Positions 38,182 through 48,330 of a stretch of 64,000 bases of DNA are shown piece by piece. A program made the position numbers and the translations under genes. The notes under the pieces are model-generated. The model was not told the DNA's origin and did no database searches. It was given only the letters and a program-made list of their open reading frames with translations. Origin of the DNA: Prolixibacteraceae bacterium (lineage in GTDB: Bacteria > Bacteroidota > Bacteroidia > Bacteroidales > Prolixibacteraceae); contig JAFLKN010000056.1 of assembly GCA_019163175.1 (NCBI GenBank), positions 37,107 to 101,106 of the forward strand, given 5' to 3'. Every line of letters begins with the position of its first letter. Position 1 is the first letter of the stretch.

Positions 38182-40506
38182 TTACTTAAATTTAAATTTA
38201 TAACTCACTGAGGGAATTATCTTAAACAATGAAATCTGTACAGCTTCAGTCTGATCAGGGTCTTCCTTACTTTGCCTAAAAGAAATAAAATATGCGTTTT
38301 CCCTTCCGTAGGCATTGTAAACCGAAAAGTTCCAACTCGATTCAAATTTTGCGGTTTGTTTCCTTATCCATGTCAGCCCCAAATCGAGCCGGTGATAATC
38401 GGGCATTCGGTAACCGTTTCGTTGAGTGTAATAGCCTATCGTTTTTCCATCGATCACATATTTCCCGTTCGGGAAAGTTACAGCATTTCCGGTATTAAAC
38501 ACCCATGTAGCCGAAATTTTCAACTTACGGCTTAAATCGTACATGCATACAACTGAAACATCATGACGTCTGTCTTGTCGTGCCGGAAAAGCTTCTCCAT
38601 TATTGATCTGATCGAACTGGCGCATGGTTTTAGACCATGTATAACCCAGCCAACCTGTAAGTTTTCCGTAATTCTTTTTCAGCAGAAATTCAGCGCCATA
38701 GGCCCATCCCCGCCCATAAACCAGCTCTGCTTCAACTGTTGAATTAAAAATCAGATCAGCTCCGTTTCTATAGTCAATCTGATTCTGCAGGTTCTTGTAA
38801 TACACTTCAACCGACGATTCAAACACATTTCTTTTGCTGTTTCGGAAATACCCAAGTGACCATTGATCTGAAATCTGAGGTTTTACATTATCGCTGCTTG
38901 GTAACCAAACATCGGTTGGAGTCGACGAGGTTGAATTGGACAGCAAATGGATGAACTGGTAAATTCGGTTATACGAAGCTTTTACTGCCGATTGAGAATT
39001 AAACTGGTAATTTAAAGCCAACCGAGGTTCTGGCCCACCCTGTGTTTTTACCCACTTAAAATTCTCGTAACTTGTGGATTGGATCAAATCGCCATCGGCA
39101 TCAAACTGATAAAAATCACCGGGACCTACATTCGAGAACAAGGCTAGCCGTAAGCCATAATAAATTTGAAACCGGTCAGAAAAATGCTGACTGTTTGAGG
39201 CATACAGGGAACTCTCGATAGCCCGGCGTGGGCTTACTGACAGCGAAGTATATACACTTCCCGGAGCGGCCTCAATTTCGCCAGGAACAATTTTGTGAAA
39301 GATCACATTGGCGCCAAATTTCAGCGTATTTCGGGCATTCAAATACAAGCTAAAATCCTGCTTTAGGTTAAAATCCTGAATGCGTGATCCCAGAAGCACA
39401 TCATTATCTCCTGCAATATCAATCTGGTACGAATAATCGCTGTAAATCAACGAACTGTTCGAAAACAACTTCTCATTAAAAGTATGGTTCAACCTTACTG
39501 TGGAGGTTTTACTGCCCCAGTCGAAGCCAAACTGATCTTCCATATTAAATTTATCGCGCCCCAAATAGCCCGAAATAAACAGGCGGTTCGTCTCATTCAG
39601 CTTAAAATTAGCTTTCATATTCAGATCGTAGAAGTACAATTGTGCATCGCGTAAATCCTTATCAGGAGCCAATTTCAGGAATAAATCGGCATAAGTGCGA
39701 CGGGCGCTTACCATAAACGAACTTACCTCTTCTTTAATTGGCCCCTCGAAACTTAGGTTCGACGAAATTAAACCAACATTGCCTGTGGTTTGATATTCTT
39801 TCATATTCCCTTCCTTCATCCTGATGTCTAAAACTGACGATGCACGGCCGCCATATTCAGCAGGAATCGATCCTTTAAGCAGATTGGCATCGCGAATAGC
39901 TTCGGAATTAAAAACAGAGAAAAAACCCAATAAATGTGAGGCATTGTATACAGGAGCTTCGTCAAGCAAAATAAGGTTTTGATCCAGACCACCACCGCGA
40001 ACATAAAAACCTGTATTGCCTTCGCCTGCATGCTTTACGCCGGGCATAAGCTGCATAGTCTTAATCAGGTCGCGCTCGCCAAAAAAGACCGGAATATTTT
40101 CAATTTGCTTTGGATTAATTTTTACGCTGCCCATTTCAAGCGAAGTAATGTTTTGATCAGCTTTCTCGCCACGAACCTCCACATTTTCCAATTCGTAGCT
40201 AATTTCATTCATCTTGAAATTTACAAGCTGACTGGAAAAAAGTTGAATTGATTTTAGCTGATTTTCATAGCCCATTAAGCGAATGGAAATGTTGTAATCA
40301 CCTTCAGGAATTGTAAGTGAATAAAAGCCGTAGGAGTTGCAAATGGTTGAGTAATTGGTATTCTGAATGGAAAGAACAGCACCGGCCAGGTCTTCATGGC
40401 TCGAGGCATCTGAAATTGTTCCGCTCAACGTATATTTCTTTTGCGCAAAAGTTCCGGAGAACATGCATAAAAGAATCAACGTACACAAAAGCCGGAACCC
40501 AACCAT
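38182..40506 (-). CDS. TonB-dependent outer-membrane receptor with CarboxypepD-like N-domain
   Basis: 774 aa with a signal peptide ending about AFAQ. An N-terminal carboxypeptidase-regulatory-like fold (YTLSGTISDASSHEDLAGAVLSI in part) precedes the plug (MPGVKHAGEGNTGFYVRGGGLDQNLILLD in part), followed by the barrel through the C-terminal YKFKFK. It lacks the SusD partner of glycan systems; the DUF4249 protein takes that place. Substrate unknown. It may or may not relate to the adjacent corrinoid operon; no corrinoid-specific residue is recognised. Confidence 0.9.
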   Translation of the reverse strand: MVGFRLLCTLILLCMFSGTFAQKKYTLSGTISDASSHEDLAGAVLSIQNTNYSTICNSYGFYSLTIPEGDYNISIRLMGYENQLKSIQLFSSQLVNFKMNEISYELENVEVRGEKADQNITSLEMGSVKINPKQIENIPVFFGERDLIKTMQLMPGVKHAGEGNTGFYVRGGGLDQNLILLDEAPVYNASHLLGFFSVFNSEAIRDANLLKGSIPAEYGGRASSVLDIRMKEGNMKEYQTTGNVGLISSNLSFEGPIKEEVSSFMVSARRTYADLFLKLAPDKDLRDAQLYFYDLNMKANFKLNETNRLFISGYLGRDKFNMEDQFGFDWGSKTSTVRLNHTFNEKLFSNSSLIYSDYSYQIDIAGDNDVLLGSRIQDFNLKQDFSLYLNARNTLKFGANVIFHKIVPGEIEAAPGSVYTSLSVSPRRAIESSLYASNSQHFSDRFQIYYGLRLALFSNVGPGDFYQFDADGDLIQSTSYENFKWVKTQGGPEPRLALNYQFNSQSAVKASYNRIYQFIHLLSNSTSSTPTDVWLPSSDNVKPQISDQWSLGYFRNSKRNVFESSVEVYYKNLQNQIDYRNGADLIFNSTVEAELVYGRGWAYGAEFLLKKNYGKLTGWLGYTWSKTMRQFDQINNGEAFPARQDRRHDVSVVCMYDLSRKLKISATWVFNTGNAVTFPNGKYVIDGKTIGYYTQRNGYRMPDYHRLDLGLTWIRKQTAKFESSWNFSVYNAYGRENAYFISFRQSKEDPDQTEAVQISLFKIIPSVSYKFKFK

Positions 40507-40636
40507 ATTACTTCTATTATTGCGCTAAAATAGGTTTTTCGCCTGTGAATAAACAGTCAGAAAGGCGATTTCGGCTTTATTTCATTTTTTTTAACTGTTT
40601 TACTTCTCCGGAAAAGCGAGATCCGTCGTAAGCAAT

Positions 40637-40669
40637 TTTGTGTAAGGCAAAATAATAATTGTACTTTTG
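40637..40669 (+). promoter_or_regulatory. Promoter of the acyl-CoA synthetase gene
   Basis: TTTG (40637-40640), 21-base spacer, TACTTTTG (40662-40669). Transcription would start near 40676, which rules out a TTG start at 40672 and supports the ATG at 40693. Confidence 0.6.
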
Positions 40670-40692
40670 GTTTGAAATACTTTTTTAAATCT

Positions 40693-42336
40693 ATGGAACA
40701 GACATATCAGCTTACAATTCCGGCTTTATTTGGACGGGCTGTAGAAAATTTTGGAACATACAATGCGATGGCTTTGGTTGGCGAAAAACCACTGACTTAC
40801 AACGAAGTAAATCAACAAATCAATGGTTTGATGCACTTTCTGGAAGCTCTGAACATTCAGTCAGGAGATAAAGTCGCTATTTTAAGTACCAACCTCCCTA
40901 ATTGGGGGATCGCTTATTTCTCCATTACGTTTATGGGTGCGGTGGCTGTTCCGCTCCTCCCCGACTTTTTACCTTCAGAAATTGAAAATATACTAAATCA
41001 CTCAGAAGCAAAAGCGATCTTCATTTCAGAAAAGCTAAACTCAAAATTAAAGGATCTAAATGCGGCTTCACTGAAATACCTGATCAAAGTAGAAGATTTT
41101 AGCCTGATTACGGAACTTGCTGAGAAACCCATATACGATAAAACGGCAGTTCCTCAGAAAACTTATCGGGTTGAAGAAGATGATCTGGCAGCCATTATCT
41201 ACACTTCAGGAACTACAGGAAGTTCGAAGGGTGTGATGCTGAGCCACAAAAACATTTGTTTTGTTGCAGAAAATGCGCAATGCTTCAGAGTAGTTCATGA
41301 AAGAGATCGGTTCCTTTCCATCCTGCCCATGTCGCACACTTACGAAAATACGCTGGGTTTTGTAATGCCGCTTACCAAAGGAACTTGCGTTTATTACCTT
41401 GGTAAACAACCTACTCCATCGGTTTTACTTCCAGCATTACTCGAAGTAAAGCCAACCATGATGTTTGCCGTTCCGCTGATCATCGAAAAGATTTACCGAA
41501 ACCGAATATTACCTAAATTTACCAAAAAGTGGCCGATTAGACAACTCTACAAAGTACCATTTATTCGGAAAAAACTACACCAGATAGCTGGCAAAAAATT
41601 GATGGAAACCTTTGGTGGTGAAATTGATTTTTTCGGAATTGGCGGAGCAAAACTGGATAAAACAGTGGAACAGTTCCTTATTGAGGCCAAATTTCCGTAC
41701 AGCATAGGCTATGGATTGACGGAAACAGCTCCCCTTTTGGCCGGAATGAAAGTGTTTGAATCGCGGTTGCAATCGACAGGACCAGCTATTACTGGCGTTG
41801 AGTTAAAAATCAACAATCCGGATCCAAAGACTGGCGAAGGCGAAATATGGGCAAAAGGACCAAATTTGATGAAAGGATATTACAAAGAACCCGAAATTAC
41901 GGCCAATGTTATTACTACCGATGGCTGGTTTAAAACCGGCGACCTTGGCAAATTTGGGAAAGACCAGTATTTGTATATTCGGGGCCGATTGAAAAATATA
42001 ATTATCGGAGCCAGTGGCGAAAACATTTATCCTGAAGAGATTGAATCGGTCATCAACAATTATCCTGATGTGGTCGAGTCTCTGGTTGTTCAGCAGAAAG
42101 GCAAACTGGTAGCTTTGGTTCTCTTAAATATGGACGAGTTGCAAACCAAATACTCCGAACTGATTGAAAAAGGTTCGCAACAAGCCGAGCAAAAGCTGAA
42201 TGAAGTCCTGAAAGAACTGCAATACTACATCAACCAAAATGTAAATAAATTCTCTCAGATTCAGGCCGTTCAGCTTCAGTCTGAACCATTTGAGAAAACA
42301 GCCACACAAAAGATTAAACGGTTCTTATACAGTTAG
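40693..42336 (+). CDS. Long-chain acyl-CoA synthetase (AMP-binding)
   Basis: 547 aa, ATP-dependent activation of fatty acids to acyl-CoA. AMP-binding signature YTSGTTGSSKGVMLSHKN, later GYGLTETAPL, GWFKTGDLG and GRLKNIIIGASGENIYPEEIE. Length and motifs fit the bacterial FadD/AAE type. The next gene follows after nine bases. Promoter seen upstream. Confidence 0.92.
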   Translation: MEQTYQLTIPALFGRAVENFGTYNAMALVGEKPLTYNEVNQQINGLMHFLEALNIQSGDKVAILSTNLPNWGIAYFSITFMGAVAVPLLPDFLPSEIENILNHSEAKAIFISEKLNSKLKDLNAASLKYLIKVEDFSLITELAEKPIYDKTAVPQKTYRVEEDDLAAIIYTSGTTGSSKGVMLSHKNICFVAENAQCFRVVHERDRFLSILPMSHTYENTLGFVMPLTKGTCVYYLGKQPTPSVLLPALLEVKPTMMFAVPLIIEKIYRNRILPKFTKKWPIRQLYKVPFIRKKLHQIAGKKLMETFGGEIDFFGIGGAKLDKTVEQFLIEAKFPYSIGYGLTETAPLLAGMKVFESRLQSTGPAITGVELKINNPDPKTGEGEIWAKGPNLMKGYYKEPEITANVITTDGWFKTGDLGKFGKDQYLYIRGRLKNIIIGASGENIYPEEIESVINNYPDVVESLVVQQKGKLVALVLLNMDELQTKYSELIEKGSQQAEQKLNEVLKELQYYINQNVNKFSQIQAVQLQSEPFEKTATQKIKRFLYS

Positions 42337-42345
42337 TTTAACACC

Positions 42346-43572
42346 ATGAACAAACAATTCATTCTTACCCTTTTGTCCGTTTTGTTGTTTCAAAGCGCTG
42401 CGCAAACACTGGCCTGTACTACGTTTCTGATTTCAGGAAAATACACCGCCGATGGTAACCCATTGTTGTTTAAGAACCGTGATACAGATGAGATGCAGAA
42501 TTCGCTGGCCTATTTTAGCGATGGAAAATACAAATACATTGGCTTGGTTGATGGAAAAAAGGATTGGGAAAAGGCAGTTTGGGGCGGTTACAACGAGACA
42601 GGTTTTGCCATCATAAACACGGCTGCTTACAACAACAATCTGGGCGATACCACCAAACTAAAGGACAAGGAAGGCGCGGTGATGAAACTGGCTCTGCAAA
42701 ACTGCCGAAATCTTGCCGATTTTGAAAAACTGCTAGAATCGTTACCCAAACCAATGGGTGTGGATGCCAACTTTGGCGTAATTGATGCTTTTGGCGGAGC
42801 GGCCTATTACGAAACAGGGAATCGCGATTTCAAGAAATATGATGCAAATGATCCGGCCATTGCGCCCAACGGATTGCTAATCCGCACCAATCATTCGATG
42901 CGAGCCGACTTGACCAAAGGTTTTGGCTTTTGCCGCTTTCAAACGGCCGAAGTTGCGCTGAATGAAGCTTTAGCCAGCAAACAAATGAGTCCACAATTTT
43001 TATTCAATCAATTGTCGCGCAACCTTACCCATTCCTTAACCAAAACCAATTTATGGACTGAACTTCCAGCCAAAAGAGAAGTTCCCGAATTTAAATTTTT
43101 CATCGACTATATTCCACGGGTTATCACTTCTGCGGCTATCCTGATTGTTGGCGCCAAAGACCAAAAACAGGCTGATCAGGCCATGATGTGGACTATCCTT
43201 GGATTTCCGCTTACCTCGGTTGCAGTGCCAGTTTGGATTGCCGGAGGCGAATCGTTGCCAAAAGCTGTTCGTATGAACAGCGAATTTCAATCTCCCATTT
43301 GCAGAGCCGCGCTTAAATTTAAAGCCGACTGCTTCCCCATTACATACGATCGGATGAACAACTACATCAACCTTTCGGCAGTTATCAACAGTGAAAAGAC
43401 TGGTTATCTTCAACTGCTTCAACCTATTGAAACGGGAATCTTTGAAAAGACCTCAGAACTGGGAAAAAACTCCCCGACTCCACAGAAAATACAGGCATTT
43501 TATACTTGGCTCGACATGTATCTGGAGAAAAACTACCAAACCCAATTTGGCCTAAGTTTATTCAGCAATTGA
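42346..43572 (+). CDS. Cys-nucleophile Ntn hydrolase, C45-like
   Basis: 408 aa with a signal peptide. After signal cleavage the protein begins at CTTFLISG (Cys24), the free N-terminal Cys nucleophile expected of linear-amide hydrolases/acyl-transferases (C45/C59-type). Further marks: FKNRDTD, WGGYNETGFAIINTAAY in part, DANFGVIDAFGGAAYYETGN in part and IRTNHSMR. Its substrate, perhaps an acyl amide, is unknown. Co-transcribed with the acyl-CoA synthetase, so acyl-group metabolism is a plausible theme. Confidence 0.75.
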   Translation: MNKQFILTLLSVLLFQSAAQTLACTTFLISGKYTADGNPLLFKNRDTDEMQNSLAYFSDGKYKYIGLVDGKKDWEKAVWGGYNETGFAIINTAAYNNNLGDTTKLKDKEGAVMKLALQNCRNLADFEKLLESLPKPMGVDANFGVIDAFGGAAYYETGNRDFKKYDANDPAIAPNGLLIRTNHSMRADLTKGFGFCRFQTAEVALNEALASKQMSPQFLFNQLSRNLTHSLTKTNLWTELPAKREVPEFKFFIDYIPRVITSAAILIVGAKDQKQADQAMMWTILGFPLTSVAVPVWIAGGESLPKAVRMNSEFQSPICRAALKFKADCFPITYDRMNNYINLSAVINSEKTGYLQLLQPIETGIFEKTSELGKNSPTPQKIQAFYTWLDMYLEKNYQTQFGLSLFSN

Positions 43573-43925
43573 AATTTACCCATCGCGCAGATCTTCCTAA
43601 CGACCTGCTAGTTTTCAGCATCCGATAATTAAAGTGATTCTGAAATTAATCTAGAGTGGCTTTACACGTTTTGTTGTCAGCATTTGTATGCTGGCATTAC
43701 CTTTTCCTGTTGACAAGCATAAAACAATCAACTTTACACAGCCGATTATCCAACTTATCTATTTAACTTAGCTGCAAGTAATGTCCACACCCATGAATGT
43801 TTTTTCTTAACATGCCCGTAAATATTAATCTGTTGCATTAAATGCGGAATGGATAATCTCATTTTAGAAAGGAACAGCAGATTTAATTTGTATAGCTATG
43901 CCCTCACAATAAAAACAATTTGATT
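43573..43925. other. Intergenic, no gene seen
   Basis: 353 bases. A small hairpin CAGCAT-TTGT-ATGCTG at 43678-43693 is the only structure seen. No convincing TAnnTTTG pair before the lipoprotein gene. Confidence 0.4.
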
Positions 43926-44564
43926 ATGAAAACTTTTCTAAATATGTTTTTAGTATTTGTACTTATTGTTGGTGCAAATTCATGTGAGAAAGACCCGGCT
44001 AATAATGAAACTGTAAATCCGGAAACGATTGACCACGCGAAGGATTTTCTGAAAGGATTTAAGGTTGACCGGTCTGACAGGGACTCTGAATATTCCATTC
44101 ATGCAGAGTTTGACGGGAAATTAATCTATTTTACAGCCATCTGGTACGGTGAAGACAACGGTTGGAATACGCTGTTTGTCGACAAATCGATTGGTTTAGA
44201 CCAAATCAACTTAATTCGTCAAGATCAAGCGCATTCCATCCAGATTGCATTTTATTTTCAACAAACCAATATTTTCAACAGACAATTTCCGCATATTATC
44301 CCTCCTGGAGGACATGAATTTGCTGAAATTGAATTAATGAATATGAAGAGATCGGGAACTGTAGTACCAGGTTCTCCCCAGGATGACTTCATTTTTACAG
44401 GCCATACCTTTGATACGCTTCAAATCGTGTTTACAGGTTTTAGTAATAATATCATAGAAGGAACGTTTGGAGGTACTATCAAGTCGAAAACAGGCTCAAC
44501 TATTGAAGTTAAAAATGGGCACTTCCGCATTAAAATAAAAGTAACAGATATGCATAATCAATAA
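43926..44564 (+). CDS. Lipoprotein, tandem pair member 1
   Basis: 212 aa from the ATG at 43926; the alternative TTG at 43920 adds two residues. Signal ends ANSC (about Cys20). Beta-rich body with an AEFDGKLIYFTA strand, WNTLFVDKS and AFYFQQTNIFNRQFP. The C-terminal strand SKTGSTIEVKNGHFRIKI matches the next protein. No family recognised. Likely a periplasmic or surface beta-sandwich. Confidence 0.65.
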   Translation: MKTFLNMFLVFVLIVGANSCEKDPANNETVNPETIDHAKDFLKGFKVDRSDRDSEYSIHAEFDGKLIYFTAIWYGEDNGWNTLFVDKSIGLDQINLIRQDQAHSIQIAFYFQQTNIFNRQFPHIIPPGGHEFAEIELMNMKRSGTVVPGSPQDDFIFTGHTFDTLQIVFTGFSNNIIEGTFGGTIKSKTGSTIEVKNGHFRIKIKVTDMHNQ

Positions 44565-44670
44565 ATAAAGCACATAACTTTAATGATTCACATATGATTC
44601 TGACTGCATCCAAGTGCACAAATGTCATTTTATTTTTTACTTCTATTGCCTTAAAAGATATAATCCGAAG

Positions 44671-45282
44671 ATGAAAAATTTATTCCAGGTGTTTTTAATA
44701 ATTGTTCTTTTTGTAGTCGCTAATTCTTGTGGTGAAGATTCTGTAATTCCTGAGAAGATTGATCATTCCAAGGATTTCCTGAAAGATATAAAGATTTACA
44801 GGTTTGACAGGAGCTCTCCTTATTTCATTCGGGGAGAGTTCGATGGAAAAATGATTTATTTCACCGATCATGCAGACAATGACAGAGGCTGGAACACGCA
44901 ATTTGTTAATCCTGTGATGGGAGTTTACAATATGAGCATACTTCGGGAAGATCAGGCAAATGCCGTATTGATTGCCTTTTATTTTCAACAGGCAGATATT
45001 TTCAACAGGCAATTACCCTACACTGTTGCATCTGGAGGTGGAGAATTTGCTATGCTTCATTTATCGAATCTGAGGAAAGCCGGAAGCGTTGAGCAAGATT
45101 CGCCTCAGGATGACATCAACTTTGTGCAAACAACTTCCAATGCGCTTAAAATTGAGTTGTTAAGTCTTAAAGACAGTATTTTGGAGGGAAGGTTTGAAGG
45201 TTATATCAGCTCAAAGTCAGGCTCAACAATTTTAGTTAAAAATGGAAACTTCCGCATAAAAATTAATGTAGAGATATACTAA
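44671..45282 (+). CDS. Lipoprotein, tandem pair member 2
   Basis: 203 aa from the ATG at 44671, which starts a clean lipoprotein signal ending ANSC; an ATG at 44614 would place 19 residues ahead of it. Paralogue of the preceding protein: IDHSKDFLKDI, EFDGKMIYFTD, WNTQFVNP, AFYFQQADIFNRQLP, QDDI and a matching SKSGSTILVKNGNFRIKI end. Recent duplication. Function unknown. Confidence 0.65.
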   Translation: MKNLFQVFLIIVLFVVANSCGEDSVIPEKIDHSKDFLKDIKIYRFDRSSPYFIRGEFDGKMIYFTDHADNDRGWNTQFVNPVMGVYNMSILREDQANAVLIAFYFQQADIFNRQLPYTVASGGGEFAMLHLSNLRKAGSVEQDSPQDDINFVQTTSNALKIELLSLKDSILEGRFEGYISSKSGSTILVKNGNFRIKINVEIY

Positions 45283-45341
45283 TCGATAAAGCAAGAATAG
45301 AGGATCAGTAAAATACCAAACAACGAATAAAATCAACTTAC

Positions 45342-45791
45342 ATGGAAAATTTTGAAAACAACACACCAGTCGAAAGCTCAGTACTGCGCAACATGAAAAT
45401 CAACGAATACCTGTTTGAGGCCGCGAAATGGGGTAAATTTTTAGCTATTGTAGGCTATGTGATGATGGGCTTGCTTGTAGTGCTGGCCTTTGTAATGATG
45501 TTTGGGGTATCACTGCTGTCCAAAGCTGCAGGTTCCGGATTCCCGATGATGATGATTGGCATGGTATATCTTGTACTTGCTGGCGTTTATTTTATCCCGG
45601 TAACCTATTTGTACAAATTCTCTGTTCAAATGAAACAGGCTGTTGAATCACAGGATGAAGGCTTGTATACCAGCAGTTTTGAAAATCTAAAATCACTTTT
45701 TAAGTTCATGGGCATATTTACCATTGTCATGCTTTCGCTTTATGCACTTGCTTTACTAATCGCGGTACCGATGGCCATGCTTTTTAAATAA
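45342..45791 (+). CDS. DUF5362-like membrane protein
   Basis: 149 aa with four hydrophobic helices (about 30-55, 65-88 and two near the C-terminus) and an acidic N-terminus. The NMKINEYLFEAAKWGKFLAIVG opening (part) is the family pattern I recall for DUF5362, a small Bacteroidota membrane protein of unknown function. No operon partner. Confidence 0.65.
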   Translation: MENFENNTPVESSVLRNMKINEYLFEAAKWGKFLAIVGYVMMGLLVVLAFVMMFGVSLLSKAAGSGFPMMMIGMVYLVLAGVYFIPVTYLYKFSVQMKQAVESQDEGLYTSSFENLKSLFKFMGIFTIVMLSLYALALLIAVPMAMLFK

Positions 45792-45826
45792 TTAACGAGT
45801 TAATTACTTAACCTCAAAGGATAAAA

Positions 45827-46201
45827 CTATTCCGGCTGCGCTTTGTAATATCTCCGGAAAAGAACTTTTTTCAAATCACGGAAGATAACCTGGTGTGCCA
45901 GCACTTCCAAATCGTTGTAATGCGGCAGTTCCTGATGCGCTTTGGCAATTTCGTGTTCGGTAATGTCAACCTGGTATAAAACAGCCATCAGGCGGCTGTA
46001 ATCACGGTCGAGGTAAACCGAAATCTGGTTAATAAGCTGCTCATGCAATTCGCTGTAGGCATTTTCAACATTTCCTGAAAAGGTAATTTCAATGCCAAAC
46101 ATGCCAAAATCCTTCATAATCTGATCAGCCGTTTCGCGAACGATATCCGCCTTATTCAGGAAAAATTCGATGTTGTTGTTTTGCAGGTTGGGTAAATTCA
46201 T
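45827..46201 (-). CDS. Conserved-looking 124-aa protein, unknown
   Basis: 124 aa from the ATG at 46201 (MNLPNLQNNNIEFFLNKADI); an upstream ATG at 46270 would prepend a short hydrophobic stretch and is unlikely. Mostly helical with VRETADQIMKDFGMFG, HEQLINQISVYLDRDYSRLMAVLYQVDI in part and a basic C-terminus. No family recognised and no signal. Convergent with the DUF5362 gene. Confidence 0.55.
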   Translation of the reverse strand: MNLPNLQNNNIEFFLNKADIVRETADQIMKDFGMFGIEITFSGNVENAYSELHEQLINQISVYLDRDYSRLMAVLYQVDITEHEIAKAHQELPHYNDLEVLAHQVIFRDLKKVLFRRYYKAQPE

Positions 46202-46380
46202 AGGAAACGTTTTTTTGCCAAAGATTAAACAGAGGATGCCACAAATAAACAGAAGCTCAAAGTTAAGCAAAGATTTTTGTGATTTTTAGTGCAATGGCTA
46301 ACTGGTCATTTTATTTAGTGGAACCAAATACCAAAACAAAGAATTATCATCAGCAAAATTAAAGTAATCTGTTTCAAGCT

Positions 46381-48156
46381 CTAGTGCAGATTAAACTGTA
46401 ACTCGCTCAAATTTCTATAAATACCATCAGGCAATTGAATCAGTTCTGCATGTGTTCCTTTTTCTATTAGCTGTCCATGATCAAGAACTAAAATCTGATC
46501 GGCTTTCCGCACTGTTGATAAACGGTGAGCAATCACCACCGATGTTCGGCCTGTCATCAGCTTTTCGAGTGCATCCTGAACCAGACGTTCCGATTCGGAG
46601 TCGAGTGACGAGGTGGCTTCATCCAATATCAGTATTTTGGGGTCTTTCAGCACTGCCCGTGCAATCGCAATTCGTTGCCGCTGTCCACCTGAAAGTTGCG
46701 TACCCCGTTCACCTACCAAGGTATCAAGCTGTTCCGGGAAACGGCTGATAAATTCCATTGCATTGGCTTTTTGGGCAGCATCTGTAATTTCTTCATCAGT
46801 AGCTGTTGGTTTGCCGTATGCAATGTTTTCGCGAATGGTTCCGCCAAAAAGAAAAATATCCTGGGGAACCAGTGCAATCTGACTACGCAAGGCCGATAAC
46901 GAGTACTCGCGACTATCCTTTCCGTCGAATAAAATAGCTCCTGAAATTGGGTCATGCAAACGCAACAACAGCGAAGCAATGGTTGATTTTCCGGCTCCAC
47001 TGGCACCAACCAAGGCCACCATCTGGTTAGCCTCAATGCTGACATTAATATTCTTTAAAACATTCTCATCAGGCCGCGAAGGATAGGCAAAAGTTAAGTC
47101 ATCAAAAGTGATCGCACCCTTTAATGCCTCTTTATCAGGAAGTTTTCCAATATCCTGAATATCTTCTTCCTGCTCGTTGAAAATGGCAAATAAATCTTCA
47201 GTAGCACCAATAAACTTCTGAATACTTGTATAAACGGTGGCTAATCCGCCAATAGTTCCGCCAACAAAAGCCGAATAAATGACGAACGAAAACAAATCGC
47301 CTGCGACGAGCTCCCCGGCTGCAAGCAAAGTTGATCCTTTCCAGATTACCGCTACCAGCGCGCCAAACAATCCGAAAACAACAAACGCGGAGAAAGCACC
47401 TTTATAACGGCCGCTTTTAATTCCCAGGTCAGCAATCTCTTCCGTTTTCTTCCGGTAACGGGCAATCTCAAAATATTCGTTGGTGTACGCTTTTACGCTT
47501 TGAATTCCCTGCAATGTTTCTTCAACAATGGTATTTGATTCGGCAACTTGTCCCTGAACCTGCTTAGAAAATTTCCGGATGAACTTTCCGAAAAAGCGGG
47601 CAAAAATCATGATGGCAGGTAAAACGGCGAGCATAAATAGCGTAAGCTTAAACGAGGTAATAGCCAGTAAGGCAATACCTCCGAAAATGGTGATTATCTG
47701 CCGGATAAACTCAGCCAAAGTAGTGGTCAGAGTCTCCTGAAGCAAAATGATATCAGCCGAAATGCGGCTATTCAACTCTCCCACCCTGCGCTGATCAAAA
47801 AAACGCAAGGGTAATTTAATCAAATGGTTGTAGGTGTCCTGACGCAAAAATGCCAGTGTCTTTTCGGTAACATTTACAAACAGTACAATCCGGAAATACG
47901 AAAATACAGCCTGGGCGAGAAGCACGACACCTAAAATCAAAGCAACTTCATTCAGGCTTCTGGAAACAACCTCTTTATTGGCAGCATTAACAAGATCGCC
48001 CAGCAATTTAGGAAAGATTAAACTGGTAGTTGTTGATCCGAGCAGAAACAACAGGCCAATGTAATATTGCCCCTGGAAAGGTTTGATATACTTGAATAAT
48101 TTGAACGCATTGCGAAGGCCATCGCGACTTATCTTTTTCTTTTCAACTTCACTCAT
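46381..48156 (-). CDS. ABC exporter, MsbA type (fused permease-ATPase)
   Basis: 591 aa. Six-helix permease (about 30-320), then an ATPase with Walker A GASGAGKST, Q-loop, LSGGQRQR signature, ILILDEATSSLD and H-loop AHRLSTV. A homodimeric half-exporter; MsbA-like lipid flipping or drug export cannot be separated by sequence. Single gene. Confidence 0.92.
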   Translation of the reverse strand: MSEVEKKKISRDGLRNAFKLFKYIKPFQGQYYIGLLFLLGSTTTSLIFPKLLGDLVNAANKEVVSRSLNEVALILGVVLLAQAVFSYFRIVLFVNVTEKTLAFLRQDTYNHLIKLPLRFFDQRRVGELNSRISADIILLQETLTTTLAEFIRQIITIFGGIALLAITSFKLTLFMLAVLPAIMIFARFFGKFIRKFSKQVQGQVAESNTIVEETLQGIQSVKAYTNEYFEIARYRKKTEEIADLGIKSGRYKGAFSAFVVFGLFGALVAVIWKGSTLLAAGELVAGDLFSFVIYSAFVGGTIGGLATVYTSIQKFIGATEDLFAIFNEQEEDIQDIGKLPDKEALKGAITFDDLTFAYPSRPDENVLKNINVSIEANQMVALVGASGAGKSTIASLLLRLHDPISGAILFDGKDSREYSLSALRSQIALVPQDIFLFGGTIRENIAYGKPTATDEEITDAAQKANAMEFISRFPEQLDTLVGERGTQLSGGQRQRIAIARAVLKDPKILILDEATSSLDSESERLVQDALEKLMTGRTSVVIAHRLSTVRKADQILVLDHGQLIEKGTHAELIQLPDGIYRNLSELQFNLH

Positions 48157-48284
48157 CCTGAAAATTTTGGTTCTTTATCACAGGCAGATAAACAGCACTG
48201 AACCTTTTGTGTTCATCAAAACTAGCCCTAAAAATAATGAGCAGGCAACCTGGAGTTACCCGCTCACTAAAAAATAGTATTGAA

Positions 48285-48310
48285 TATTCCCTAGCTAATC
48301 AGGGAGAATA
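48285..48310 (-). terminator. Possible terminator after fumarase
   Basis: TATTCCCT and AGGGAGAATA pair with one bulged base around an 8-base loop. On the minus strand a T-run follows about ten bases later. Weak. Confidence 0.35.
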
Positions 48311-48330
48311 GTTATAAGTTCAAACTTAAA

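Noticed and set aside
43678..43693. CAGCAT/ATGCTG hairpin as a terminator
   Set aside because: Six-base stem and no T-run, about 100 bases after the stop.
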